A DNA stretch of 64,000 nucleotides from Flaccisagitta enflata (GCA_965153355.1 OZ231127.1:81344001-81408000); one strand, 5' to 3'. Numbered from the stretch's first letter, positions 34,501-44,670 are shown. The notes: generated from the letters alone by a model not told the origin. Numbers and translations are program-made.

Positions 34501-34811
34501 GCTCAGGTGTCTGGGCCCTCGTGAATCGACGATGATTATTTGCTTCAAGTGCGCTCATATCTTGAAACACATGAGGGCAAAAAGAGAAGAAGCGCAGTAA
34601 AACCAGTGAACGGATTGAGCCGAGTGAGCCAACTGAGCTGAGAGGGGGAAAAGATGTGGTGTCAGCAAGTAGGCAGAATTGGCTCATGGTGCAGCAACGT
34701 ATTTGTGAAAATGTGTTGATACTTGAAAGTTGACTTTAAAAACTTTTTTACCTCTATCGTTATGGTAAATCTTTTTTCATTTCTTTTTCTTTTTCGATTA
34801 ACTTTTTTTTT

Positions 34812-34886
34812 TTGTTTTTGTTTTTGTTTTTGTTTTTGTTTTTGTTTTTGTTTTTGTTTTTGTTTTTGTTCTTGTTTTTGTTTTTC
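34812..34886 (+). repeat. (TTTTTG)n microsatellite
   Basis: About twelve TTTTTG units. Confidence 0.97.
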
Positions 34887-35209
34887 CTATCTTTTTCGAT
34901 TCTTTTCCATTTTCTAGTTTGGAGGTAGTGCCTCAGTGGGAACATCATTCCACTTGTCAGACCAAACATCAGAAAGGGCAAATAGTGCCTTAGTGAGGAA
35001 TATTCTTCCACTTGACACATTAATTATCAGAACTGGCAAATAGTGCCGCAACATTTCAGTGAATGTTTTATGAAGTAAAGCGGCGTGGAAAAGAGAAAGA
35101 CTGAGAAACTGGTAAAGTAGAAAGACACACATAAAATAGTAACAATTTTTAATTCCGCGGGAATCAAGTCAGGCAACAAAACCCGCACGAGTAAATCCAA
35201 TTTCATTGG

Positions 35210-35440
35210 CGGAGACAAGGTAGGGACAAGGTGAGGACAAGGTAAATACGATGTAAGGACAGGGTGAGGATAAGGAAAGGACAAGGTTAAGAACAAGCCT
35301 CGTTCAACGAGGGGAGGAGAAGGAACGAGCAAAGTAAAGACAAAGTAAGGACAAGGTTGAAGATAAAGTAAGGAGTCCTTACCTTGTCCTTACTAAGGAC
35401 AAGGTGAGGACAAGGTGAGAACAAGGTAAGGACAAGGTAA
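35210..35440 (+). repeat. ~11-bp AAGGTGAGGAC tandem repeat, imperfect
   Basis: AAGGTRAGGAC / AAGGTAAGGAC units with gaps. One inverted stretch (GTCCTTACCTTGTCCTTAC at about 35370) makes a local hairpin. Confidence 0.8.
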
Positions 35441-35559
35441 CGACTAAATGGGTAATATCATCAAGATTGATCTTGATTTAAATTTTCTCTGTCAACATGT
35501 TTTGATACCGGTTTTTGGGCAGCGGTCCTGAAGGGGTTGATGAACTATACTTTCACACA

Positions 35560-35917
35560 TACAGTAGGACCCCGCCTCATTGGTCCCATTTGGACTGAAG
35601 ATTTTTCACCTTTATCTCAGGATAACCTTTAAATAGAAGTGAAATCACATTAAATACAGTGGAACCCCGCAATAACAACCCTGCTTTTAAAGGTTCCCCA
35701 TCAATAAAGGTCAACATTTTGAGGTCCCAAGTGGTAGTTTTTAATGTGATTTAACCTCTCTTTAAAGGTTATCCTGAGATAAAGGTGAAAAATCTTTAGT
35801 CCCAATGAGACCGATGTGGCGGGGTCCTACTGTACAACCATTTGGGACCTCAAAATATTGACCTTTATTGATGGGAAACCTTTAAAAGCGAGGCTTTTAT
35901 TGCAGGGTTCCACTGTA
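35560..35917. mobile_element. Two interlocked pogo/mariner-like MITEs
   Basis: TIR X: TACAGTAGGACCCCGCC at 35560 and its complement ending at 35834. TIR Y: TACAGTGGAACCCCGCAATA at 35655 and its complement ending at 35917. Arms are ~80-95 bp and occur in the order X, Y, X', Y'. All four ends carry TA. The block sits at a TA in the B copy. Related single elements are at 51651, 53586 and (fragment) 59237. Confidence 0.85.
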
Positions 35918-36164
35918 TGCGGAATTTGCTCCATTTCCTTCTTCTCCTTCTTCTTCTCTTTCTTCTCCGTCAGCCCCCCCCCCCCCCCATCTTAAATCCT
36001 AGCCTTAAGGCCTATATCCCAGTCGCAACCCCAAATCCCAGCCTTAAGGCCCAAATCCCAGCCTCGGGGTTTAATTCCTGCCTGGATGCCCAAATTCCAG
36101 CCTTGAGGCCCAAATTTCAACCTGATGGCCCAAATTCCAAACTCATATCCCATTCTTGAAGTCA

Positions 36165-36928
36165 ACAAGGCCGGATACACAGCTACCAAAGTCGCGTGCG
36201 GGTGGGCAGGAGCAGTGATAAAAAAGACTAACCAAGCATTTGGGCATGGGAGGTAATACAAAACAAACGCCAAAAACGCCAAAACTAGTCATCCAAGGAT
36301 CGCACATGGTCAGCGGTACCCGATGCCCTGCTGGGAGTGATCCAATGAAGAAGTGGAGTGAGAGCAGGGCAGCGGCCCCAAAGGGCCGATGTCCTGTAGA
36401 ACACAGGGGGGAATTTCCATACATCCTGAGGGGGCTTATTTCAGGCCTTAGATGACTGATTTAGGCCGCTGAAGGTATATTTGAAGGCTGGAAGGCATAA
36501 TTAAGGCTTGGAGAGCCGATCTGAGGTTTGGATGGCAAATTTATGCCATGGAGGGCTGATTTTATGCTTGGAGGGCTAATTGTGGGTCCGGAAGGCAGAT
36601 TTGAGGTCTGGGTGTCAGATTTGAGGTAGGGGGCTGATCTAAAGCCTGGAAAGCTGATTTGAGGCCTGGGGGGCTAAATTGAGGGCTGGGAGGGCAAATT
36701 TGAGGGCTGGGAGGGCAAATTTGAGGGTTGGGAGGGCAAATTTGAGGGCTGAGAGGGCAAATTTGAGGCCAACGGGGGGGGGGGGACGGACGGACGTATG
36801 GAAATTCCCCCCTGTGTTCTACAGGACATCGGCCCTTTGGGGCCGCTGCCCAAAAAGCAAAGTGTTACAGACCGACCGACCGACTGACGGACATAGCGGG
36901 TTGGAGAGTTGCGTGCACGCGACTAAAA
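36165..36928 (-). repeat. Family A copy containing a nested B copy
   Basis: Left 36165-36296: AAGGCCGGATACACAGCTAC, GTCGCGTGCGGGTGGGCAGG, CAAAAACGCCAAAA. Right 36861-36928: GTGTTACAGACCGACCGACC, GACATAGCGGGTTGGAGAGT, TGCGTGCACGCGACTAAAAA. The family A order is continuous if 36297-36860 is removed. Confidence 0.85.
36297..36860 (+). repeat. Family B repeat, complete, nested in family A
   Basis: GATCGCACATGGTCAGCGGT, ACCCGATGCCCTGCTGGG, GGGCAGCGGCCCCAAAGGGC, CCTGTAGAACACAGG, then a ~20-bp minisatellite (GGGAGGGCAAATTTGAGGGC), a G-run, GGACGGACGTATGG, and mirrored CCTGTGTTCTACAGG, GGCCCTTTGGGGCCGCTGCC. Confidence 0.9.
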
Positions 36929-37245
36929 ACCCAATCCCAAGGCCCAAAACGCATCATTGAGGCTTGAACCTCACCCTCCAGGACTAAATCTCAGTCTCCA
37001 GGCCCAAATCTCAGCAACCATGCTCCAGGCCCAAATCCAAGCCCAAGATCCAAATCCCGCCCCTTGAGGCTTCAATCCCAGCCTCGAGGCCCAAATCCAG
37101 CCTTGAGGCCCAGGTGCTAGAAGAAGGAGAAAATTCCTCAAATGTGTGAAAGCACATGTCATCGACCCCTTTTGGGCCGCTGTTCTGCTCCCTCCCTCAA
37201 CTTCAAGCAAAACCTAATTAGTAATTAGGCAGGGCACGGGCACAT

Positions 37246-37350
37246 CTGTCCCAATCTGGCAGAACCTTCTTTGTAGATATTGGATCAGCTCCAGCAGATC
37301 CCTTGTCTTTCTGGCAGACCCACTTTATAGATGGTAATACATGACATTGG
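37246..37350 (+). repeat. Outlying unit of the 38690-38910 minisatellite
   Basis: TTGGATCAGCTCCAGCAGAT, CAGACCCACTTTATAGATGG and TAATACATGA match the later array. Sequence from here to 37620 is unassigned. Confidence 0.5.
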
Positions 37351-37727
37351 ACAACATTACATTGCAACCCAAAAAAATCAAGATAAGGACAAGAGCATTT
37401 GGAGCTCTAACTGGTGTTTAATGCGCACCCATCACAACTATCCTTAGAATTATGAAAAATTCCAACTCAACCCTTATCAAAGAGCGGCTCAACAGATACA
37501 AATCAAGAGTAAGAAAAACCTATGATTGTCAGCTATTCATGAAATGTGCAAGTGACAAGAAAGAGTACCAGATTTGTGTGCTGAATTGTGTCCCCACATT
37601 TCTCACACCTATCTGATCTTCCCATTGTAAAATGGGGGGGTCGGTAACAACGAACTTTGGAAATGCCAGTCGGACATATGACCAAAGTGTGCACAAAAAC
37701 GATATATAAACACATGTGAAAGGAAAT

Positions 37728-38419
37728 AGTCGCAAAAGCGTTAGATGGTCAGCGGTACCCGTTGCCCCTATGTTAGTATATGTGGGGTATGAAGGTGAGA
37801 GGGGCAGCGGCCCCGAAGGGGCCGATGACCTATGCTTAGTAAGTTTTGAAGCTCTAGGATTGAATTTGAGCATCAATAGTGGGATTTGAGCTTCAAGGCT
37901 GTGATTTGAGTCATGAGTCTGTGATTTGAGCCTCGAGGCTGTGATTTGAGCCATGAGGCTGTTATTTGAGCCTCGAGGCTGTGATCTGAGGCTTGAGGCT
38001 GGGATTTGAGGCTTTAGGCTGGGATTTGAGCCATGAGGCTGTGATTTGAGCCTCAAGGCTGGGATTTGAGGCTTGAGGCTGGGATTTGAGCCTTGAGGCT
38101 GGGATGTGAGCCTCGAGGCTGGGATATGGGCCTCTAGACTGGGATATGGGCCTCTACACTGGGATTAGAGCCTCAAGGTTGGGGTTTGAGCCTCAAGGTT
38201 GAGATTTGACCCTCAAAGTTGGGATTTGAGCCTCGAGGCTAGGATTTGGGCCGAGGCTAGAATTTGGGCCTCGACACTAGGATTTGAGCCTCAAGACTAG
38301 GATTTGGGCCCCAAGGCCAAGATATGAGCTTCGAAGGGGGTGGACGGAGGAGAAGGAAAAATTTCCCCTATGTGTGAAAGCATAGGTCATCGGCCCCTTC
38401 GGGGCCGCTGCCCAAAAGG
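37728..38419 (+). repeat. Family B repeat, complete copy
   Basis: AGTCGCAAAAGCGTTAGATG, GTCAGCGGTACCCGTTGCCC, GGGCAGCGGCCCCGAAGGGG, CCGATGACCTATGCTT. About 19-bp units GGGATTTGAGCCTCGAGGCT follow (about 25 units), then GGGGTGGACGGAGGAGAAGG and the mirrored AAGCATAGGTCATCGGCCCC, TTCGGGGCCGCTGCCC. Confidence 0.93.
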
Positions 38420-38436
38420 AGTCACACCATATCATT

Positions 38437-38544
38437 TACAGTCGTGCCACACCCCTTATTTACATTGTAATGAATAGGGAGAAGGAAGAGGAAGAGGAAG
38501 CTCCTATACGTTACTATGGGAAAGGTAGGGTTGGCACGACTATA
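38437..38544. mobile_element. 108-bp palindromic MITE with TA ends
   Basis: TACAGTCGTGCCACACCCCT at the left; GGTTGGCACGACTATA at the right is its inverse. Inner arms GAATAGGGAG/CTCCTAT also pair. Flanked by ATCATT/AATGAT. Confidence 0.78.
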
Positions 38545-38689
38545 AATGATAAAATCTCATGAACTTCTCCTTCTAGTTCTCAGGTTGTTTTGTGATTGCG
38601 CATGGTCTGGTGATATGTCCGATTGGCATTTCCAAAGTAGGTTGATACCGACCCCCCCCCCCATTGTAAAATGCTCATAACATCAATAG

Positions 38690-38910
38690 CTTTAAATGAA
38701 GACATGCAACAGAACTCTCTCTTCTGACATTGGGATCATAACCAGCAGGCCCATGGTCAATATGGCAAACCCATTTAATAGATGGTAATACATTCAGAAG
38801 AACCCTCTCCACTAACTTAGGGATCATGGCTTGCAGACCCATGGTCAATCTAATAGATGGTATTACATGCAGTAGAATCCTCTCTTCTAACCTGAGGATC
38901 ATGGCTGTAA
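38690..38910 (+). repeat. Minisatellite with GGGATCATGGC / TAATAGATGGTAATACAT units
   Basis: Three imperfect units of about 75-95 bp, each with CCCATGGTCAAT, TTAATAGATGGTA, TACATTCAGAAGAACCCTCT and GGGATCATGG. Confidence 0.75.
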
Positions 38911-38929
38911 TTCAATGCTTAAACAAGGC

Positions 38930-39075
38930 CTTTAACACTGCCCCCAGTCACGGATGGGTAGGCAAGGCCAAGGGCAATGTGGCAAAAAAGATATATTTAA
39001 AAACAATTACGGACCGACGGACCTACGGACCAACTAAACAACGGCAAATTCTAGAATCGCGTGTCCGTGACTTAT
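38930..39075 (-). repeat. Degenerate family A copy
   Basis: AACAAGGCC, CCCCCAGTCACGGATGGGTA at the left; ACGGACCGACGGACCTACGG and TAGAATCGCGTGTCCGTGAC at the right. Confidence 0.65.
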
Positions 39076-39723
39076 AACGAATATATACCTACTAACTCAA
39101 CGTTGCAAAACCTTTTCTGGTATATAAAACTATCAAGAGCACTGATTTTTTCAATGATTTTTAATGATACTTAAAACTCACTACAGCAAAAATTCCATGA
39201 GGGTTACTCACTACTTGAACAATAACAAAAACAAAAACAAAAATTAGTCCTGCATAGTAAACAATAAAAACCAAAGGGCAACGTGGAAAAAGAATGAATT
39301 AACTGACATTTACAATTTTTGTACGAGGTATTTTGAGAATAGTTGGGTGTTCTCTCACAAAACACTTTCTGTTATGATATTGTAAAGATGAAAAGCGACG
39401 CTAGGACAATGACCTATCAAAGGCCATTATTAGTTGCGTTATGCCCGAACTAATTAACCAACTGACCAATGCATGGACACCGACTCAGCAACACGTTCAA
39501 TGATAATCTTTGGAGTCTAAGTTGACAGGTCATAACATTCTTACAAGCTTTGCCAAACCTTTTTACATCTTAAGAAGAAATGGGAGGAAATTTTTTTCTT
39601 CTTTGGTTTGATATTTTCGTAAATCCTCTTGCTGAGCAAAGGGATATTCTGAAAAGTTTTATACATTTTACGCCAATCCCTAGAAATAACGGTTTATAAT
39701 CACATCACAAATCACATTTTTTC
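39076..39723. other. AT-rich DNA downstream of the zinc-finger gene
   Basis: No repeat or gene recognised. This is the 3' flank of the minus-strand gene that follows. No clear AATAAA (TTTATT on this strand) was noticed in 39500-39723. Confidence 0.5.
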
Positions 39724-41394
39724 TCACTTCCCATTACTATTTTTCTTTATGTGCTTTTTCAGATCACCCGCACAAACAAAGGTAGAAGGACAAAGATCAC
39801 ATAAGAATGGTTTCTCGCCAGTGTGGGTCCTCTTGTGCAATTTCAAGGCAATACTTCGAGAAAACACCGAAGAACAATAATTACATTTGTATGGTTTTTC
39901 ACCAGTATGAATCCTTTTGTGTCCCTTTAAGTAACTTCTTTGAGCAAAAGAGGAAGGACATAGCTCGCATTTGTAGGGTTTCTCGCTAGCATGTATACTT
40001 TCATGAGCTTTCAAAGCAATTTTGGTGGTGAAGAGGGAAGAACAATTATCGCATTTAAATGGTTTTTCACCACTGTGGATCCTCATGTGATTCCTCAAAG
40101 TAGTACTCTGGGAAAATGTAGACAGACAATAATCACATTTGTATGGTTTTTCGCCAGTATGGGTCTTTCTGTGTGATGTCAAGTGACTGCTCTGCGAACA
40201 AGAAAAGCGACAAATATCGCACTTAAATGGCTTTAAACCAGTGTGAGTCGTCTTGTGTGCAACTAAATGATGCTTACGAGCAAACGTAGAGGGACATTGA
40301 TCACATTTGAATGGCTTTTCGCCGGTGTGAGTCCTTTTATGTGATGTCAATGAGTGGCTCGTTGAGAAAGCAGAAAGACACAGATCGCATTTGAATGGCT
40401 TTTCAGTAGTATGGGATCTATTGTGCTTCTTCAGATCACCTTTCCCAGCAAAAGCGGAAGGACAAACATCACATTTGAATGGTTTTTCTCCAGTGTGAGT
40501 CCTTATATGAGATATCAATGACTTTTTGAATGAAAAAGCAGAAGGGCACAAATCACATTTGAATGGCTTTTCTTTAGTATGGGTTTTCATGTGCTCCTTC
40601 AGATCACTTTTTCGAGCAAAAGCGGAAACACAAAGATCACACTGGAATGGCTTCTCGCCAGTGTGGGTTCTCTTGTGTCTCACTAAATCAGGCTTCTTAG
40701 CAAACAAAGAGGGACAAAGATCACATTGAAATGGTTTCTCTCCAGTGTGGATCCGTTTGTGCAATTTCAATTTTTTACTTTCAGCAAATGCTTTTTGACA
40801 ATGATCACACTGAAATGGCTTTTCTCCGGTGTGGGTCCTTTTGTGTACCGTTAAACTAGAGCTGACAGCAGATGCATAAGGACAGATATCGCATTTAAAA
40901 GGTTTTTCCCAAGTGTGGGTCCTCTTATGGTGAACAAAATGATCCTTCATTGAGAATGAGGATCGACACAGATCACATCTAAATGGCTTTTCTCCAGTGT
41001 GGGTCCTTTTGTGGGCCTCTACACTAGAGCTGAAATTTGATGCATAAGGACATAGATCACATTTAAATGGTTTTTCGCCAGTATGGGTCCTCATGTGTTT
41101 TTTTAAATATCCTTTCTTCCAATAGGCAGATGGACACTTATCACATTTGAATGGTTTTTCGCTAGATTCAGGTGCTGAGTGGATCCGATTGTGTTTCTTT
41201 AATTGAGCTACCTCTGAAAATTGAGAGGAGTAATGTTTACCCGAGTGGGTGATCTTGTGTTCCTTCAAACTGGCTTTCAGAGAAAAAGCCAAAGGGCACT
41301 GTTCACATTTATGAGGTCTTTCTTCAGTGTCGCTCGTCATGTGTTCCCTCAAGTCATCCTCCGAACGTATGTCACATGTAAGCGACTTTTCCAT
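39724..41394 (-). CDS. Poly-C2H2 zinc-finger protein, 556 residues
   Basis: Single uninterrupted minus-strand frame, ATG at 41394, TGA at 39724-39726. It is almost wholly tandem 28-residue C2H2 fingers. Seventeen are complete (CX2C...HX3H), mostly FKCDLCPSAF then LKKHxRTHTGEKP. The first and third repeats have lost cysteines. The last (FLCDLCPSTFVCAGDLKKHIKKN) has lost its final histidine. TGEKP linkers are typical of fingers that bind DNA side by side in the major groove, so a nuclear sequence-specific DNA-binding role is expected. Fingertip residues differ between repeats, and no KRAB, BTB, SCAN or ZAD domain is visible. Upstream DNA holds further, frame-broken fingers, so the original gene was longer or the annotated ATG is secondary. 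A transcription factor is inferred from family knowledge; the target is unknown. Confidence 0.9.
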   Translation of the reverse strand: MEKSLTCDIRSEDDLREHMTSDTEERPHKCEQCPLAFSLKASLKEHKITHSGKHYSSQFSEVAQLKKHNRIHSAPESSEKPFKCDKCPSAYWKKGYLKKHMRTHTGEKPFKCDLCPYASNFSSSVEAHKRTHTGEKPFRCDLCRSSFSMKDHFVHHKRTHTWEKPFKCDICPYASAVSSSLTVHKRTHTGEKPFQCDHCQKAFAESKKLKLHKRIHTGEKPFQCDLCPSLFAKKPDLVRHKRTHTGEKPFQCDLCVSAFARKSDLKEHMKTHTKEKPFKCDLCPSAFSFKKSLISHIRTHTGEKPFKCDVCPSAFAGKGDLKKHNRSHTTEKPFKCDLCLSAFSTSHSLTSHKRTHTGEKPFKCDQCPSTFARKHHLVAHKTTHTGLKPFKCDICRFSCSQSSHLTSHRKTHTGEKPYKCDYCLSTFSQSTTLRNHMRIHSGEKPFKCDNCSSLFTTKIALKAHESIHASEKPYKCELCPSSFAQRSYLKGHKRIHTGEKPYKCNYCSSVFSRSIALKLHKRTHTGEKPFLCDLCPSTFVCAGDLKKHIKKNSNGK

Positions 41395-41625
41395 TTCATC
41401 GGTATAAGTTTCAAGTGTCCGTTTAAAGACCTCTTCTCGATAAGCTTTACGTGTTTACTTAAAGTTGCTTTCTTAGAAAAGACGGAATGACATTGATCAC
41501 ACTTTAATGGCGTTTCTTCAGTTTGGAACCATTAGTGCGACTTTAAAAGCACTGCTGCCAACAAATGCGATGAGGCATGAATCACAATTAAAAGAGTGTT
41601 TTTGATTGGCGGCTGTCATTGTGGG
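41395..41625 (-). pseudogene. Frame-broken 5' fingers of the zinc-finger gene
   Basis: Minus-strand translation gives ATG at about 41621 with HSFNCDSCLIAFVGSSAFKV, then in another frame LKCDQCHSVFSKKATLSKHV, and after another shift it joins the 39724-41394 frame. The first finger ends in a stop where HTGEKP is expected. So two or three N-terminal fingers have decayed by small indels, or a splice joins them in a way I cannot see. Confidence 0.65.
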
Positions 41626-41680
41626 TTTTTGAAAATCGTATTTCAATGATATGGCGCGACGTGGCTAGGCTCTCTTTTCT

Positions 41681-41690
41681 GTCACGTGAC
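41681..41690. promoter_or_regulatory. Palindromic E-box GTCACGTGAC upstream of the zinc-finger gene
   Basis: GTCACGTGAC contains CACGTG, a bHLH-type site, about 60 bp upstream of the first possible ATG (41621) in a short CG-richer stretch (41650-41710). Position suggests a promoter element; no TATA box was identified. Confidence 0.35.
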
Positions 41691-41709
41691 CGCAACTGTG
41701 TTCATCTGT

Positions 41710-42460
41710 TGGTCCTGGATCCGTCCGTCGGTGATGTTTTGGTTATTGCAGAAATGTGCGGCGATTTCAGCGATTTTTGAGCATCCCTTTTACGTGGCGA
41801 GCATCACTCCCTCTGTTTAAACGCACACGAAGGATTGGGGGTTAATCCGAGAAAATGCGAAAGATCACCGAGCAGAAGTAAAATTTTGGGCCTATCAGAT
41901 CAGTTTGCGTTGATTTGCAAAAATATTTTCAGTTGATCAGTCAAGAAAAGATATAGACACATGTTTTTACGTGTATTTATGGATTTCCCATAACCCATTT
42001 GATCACGAATTTCAGAGCCGCACGATACCTCGAAGCTGCCTGATTGTACTGATTCGATCTGCGCTTAGAGGTGAATAGGATCATGAGGAAGCAAAATGGA
42101 GATTTCTTGAGTTGCATATGAGAACAAAAATCTGAGGACAGAGGTGGTTGATTTGGGGGGTTATCTTTTTTTTTTTTTTTTTTTTTTTTTTCTGAAATAG
42201 AAGAAGAATGGCATGTGTCATTTTATGCATTTAGTATCAATGTCTTTTTTCTTGAGAATCAAATATCTATATACTACTGACAATCAGGATGATAATTTAT
42301 GATATGGTTCGAACTACTTCTTTCATGATTAAAATGCGTTTTTATTCCTGACTGCTGAGCTCCCATTGGAATGTGTGGCAACCCTCCGCAAAAGAGACTC
42401 AGTTAGGTCGAGGGCTATCTAGATAAAAGGAGTCAACCGGAAAGAAGTGACCCATGTTAC
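41710..42460. other. Upstream region with a T-run, no gene
   Basis: Contains a ~24-bp T-run (42168-42191) and a weak GTCCGTCGGT motif (41721-41732). Otherwise nothing recognised. Confidence 0.5.
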
Positions 42461-42467
42461 AGAAAAG

Positions 42468-42678
<211 letters not shown>

Positions 42679-42764
42679 TTTTTATTGCCGACGGAGTAGA
42701 AATGTACCACTTCTCTCTTGTGTTGGAGACGCATTTAGCACCAAAAATTTTCTGAGGTAAACAT

Positions 42765-43450
42765 TTCAATGTCTAGAAATTAAGAACAGGACGGAAATAA
42801 ATAGTTTCGTCAGTCAGTGAGTAGTGGGTTATTTAAAAAAATCAACGAAATGAGAATAAATAGCTATTCTAAATTCTGGTGGAGGCAGCAATCAAATGAC
42901 TAGAAGTTAAAAAGGACTCGGAAATAAATAGTATCGTCAGTCAGTCAGTAGTGAGTCATTTAAAAGATTAACGATGCGAGAATAAATAACTAATCTAAAT
43001 TCTGGTGGAGGCAATAATTAGATGACTAGAAGTTGAAACACGCGGAAATAAATAGTTTGGTCAGTCAGTCAGTAGTGAGTCATTTAAATATCAACGAAGC
43101 GAGAATAAATAGCTATTCTAAATTCGTCCAGTTAAGGTATCAACCTTTAGTGCGGGAGTAAATAAATAGTACAGTCCGTCAGTTGGTACTGGGTCATTTA
43201 AATAGAACGCAAACCGAAAATAATTATCTAGTCTAAATTCGTCCACTTAAGGAATCAACCATAATGGGTCCAGGCCCTTGAAACTGGAATAAAAACACGC
43301 GGGAATAAATAGAAAAGTCGTCAGTTGTCAGTGAGTCAATCCAAATAACAAACCAAAGAATGTAAGAATAAATAGCTAGGTCAGTCCGTTGTCAGTGAGT
43401 CATTTAAATAGGCAACAAGGCGAAGATAAGAAAATAACTGGAAAGCAAAA
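42765..43450 (+). repeat. ~115-135-bp degenerate tandem repeat, five to six units
   Basis: Recurring order: GGAAATAAATAGT, CGTCAGTCAGT, AGTGAGTCATTTAAA, GAGAATAAATAGCTA, TCTAAATTC. Later units replace TCTGGTGGAGGCA by GTCCACTTAAGG. Confidence 0.88.
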
Positions 43451-43497
43451 ACCCGGTAAAATATAAAATCTAGAAGGCAACACAAGAGAGAAGTTAT

Positions 43498-43670
43498 GCT
43501 GGATATTAATCATAGGTAGCGAGATCATATGTATCCCCGTATCTTTGGCGGTAGACAGAGGTGGAGATTTAATAGATAAAAGTGCCGGATAGTAACCATA
43601 GGCAGCGAGATCATATGCATCCCCGTATCTCTGTCGGTAGACAAAGGTGGAGATTTAATAGGTAAAAATA
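43498..43670 (+). repeat. 86-bp tandem duplication
   Basis: Two units, each with CATAGGTAGCGAGATCATAT, CATCCCCGTATCTTTG, GGTAGACAGAGGTGGAGATT, TAATAGATAAAA. Offset 86 bp, about 90% identical. Confidence 0.92.
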
Positions 43671-43675
43671 ATGTA

Positions 43676-44535
43676 AGGAAAGGAGCCACGGCGGCAGTCA
43701 TGCCAACCCCCAACAGCCAGGCGCCAAAAGGCCCAAACACAGGGGGGCAAAACGGCCCCCGAAGCCACAAAACCAGCAGGGCCACATTGTGACCCAGTCC
43801 ACGACACCCAGGGGCCCCGCGCATTGCAGGGGCCCGGCCATAATAAAAAACCCCAGAAGGGGCACAAAGCACACCAGGAGGCAACAAAGCCCCCATTTCA
43901 AGCCCACGGCCACACCAGCAAGGGGCCCCGCACAAGCAGAGGCCCCCCTACAGTCAAGCAAGAGCAGGCACAGAGACGGACCGAGGCAAAAGAGAAAAGA
44001 GAGAGCAAAGGCACAGAAGGCCCAAAAGCGGGCCCCCATATCACAAGCACACAAAAACAGGCGGCCAAAAGGCCACAAATCGGAAGGGCAAAGAGCCCAA
44101 AAAAAGCAGAGCCAAACGGCACAGGAGAAAGCAGAGCACAGAGCCAAGGAGCCCAAAAGAAGGACCCAATGGCAACACCAAAAGACCAAAAAGACCCAAG
44201 AGGGCGGGACAACCAGAGCCACAAGGCACAAGGGGCAAAGATGCCCAGAGGGGGGCCAAAAGGCCCCAGGGAGAGCCCAAAGGGCCCCAACACAACAAAA
44301 AAGACCCAAAGGGGGCAGCGCCAACACAGCCAAAAGGCACAAAGGGGCAAAGACGCCCAGGGGAAGACCAAAGGGCCCCAGGGAGAGCCCACAAAACCCC
44401 ACCACAACAAAAAAGGCCAAAAAAGGCAAGGCAAGCAAAACCACAAGGCACAAAAAGCAGAGACGCCCAGGGAGGGCCAGAGGGACCCAAAAAGAGCCCA
44501 AAGCGCCCAACACAACAAAAAAGAACCAAAAAGTT
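43676..44535 (+). repeat. GC-rich tract almost without thymine, ~105-bp repeats
   Basis: About 0.86 kb of A/C/G with very few T on the plus strand. From about 44240 it is a degenerate ~105-110-bp tandem repeat: GGGCAAAGACGCCCAGGG, GGGCCCCAGGGAGAGCCC, CCCAACACAACAAAAAAG, CCAAAAGGCACAAA. Three to four units are visible, with more diverged relatives upstream. Lack of T removes stop codons, so several long overlapping frames exist on both strands. The plus-strand ones are Lys/Pro/Gln/Arg-rich and the minus-strand ones Leu/Cys/Phe/Trp-rich. None has a family motif, and the frames are equally open, which argues against coding. Confidence 0.75.
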
Positions 44536-44668
44536 ATCTTTTGAAGAGAATCAAGAACCTAAAACCAGCAAAGACAGAACGACTTGAAGACGATCTCACT
44601 CGATGCTGAGAGTTAATCTCATTCTATTTGGACCATTGATCGAGAGACGCTGTCATCATTTGTCCAAT

Positions 44669-44670
44669 AC

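Larger units (their letters stand above)
35511..37245 (-). repeat. Family B copy split by a MITE and by a family A copy
   Basis: Segment 1: 35511-35559 (TTTTTGGGCAGCGGTCCTGA, AACTATACTTTCACACA). Segment 2: 35918-36164 (CTTCTTCTCC, a C-run, then CCCAAATCCCAGCCTTAAGG minisatellite). Segment 3: 36929-37245 (the same minisatellite, then AAGCACATGTCATCGACCCC, TTTTGGGCCGCTG and GCAGGGCACGGG). The insertions are 35560-35917 and 36165-36928. Reading across them restores the order seen in intact B copies. Confidence 0.82.
37624..38672. repeat. Inverted arms (~75 bp) around a B copy
   Basis: Left arm 37624-37700 and the reverse complement of 38588-38672 share GTCGGTAACAACGAACTTTG, GAAATGCCAGTCGGACATAT, GACCA and a C/G-run. 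The B copy 37728-38419 and a small MITE lie between them. Confidence 0.75.

Noticed and set aside
41721-41735. Possible additional family A fragment (GTCCGTCGGT) upstream of the zinc-finger gene
   Set aside because: Only ~10 bp match and neither terminal box is present.
43698-44609. Overlapping 250-270-residue frames, one resembling a multi-pass membrane protein
   Set aside because: Caused by near absence of T (no stop codons). All phases are open, composition follows the base skew, and no family motif or start context is seen.
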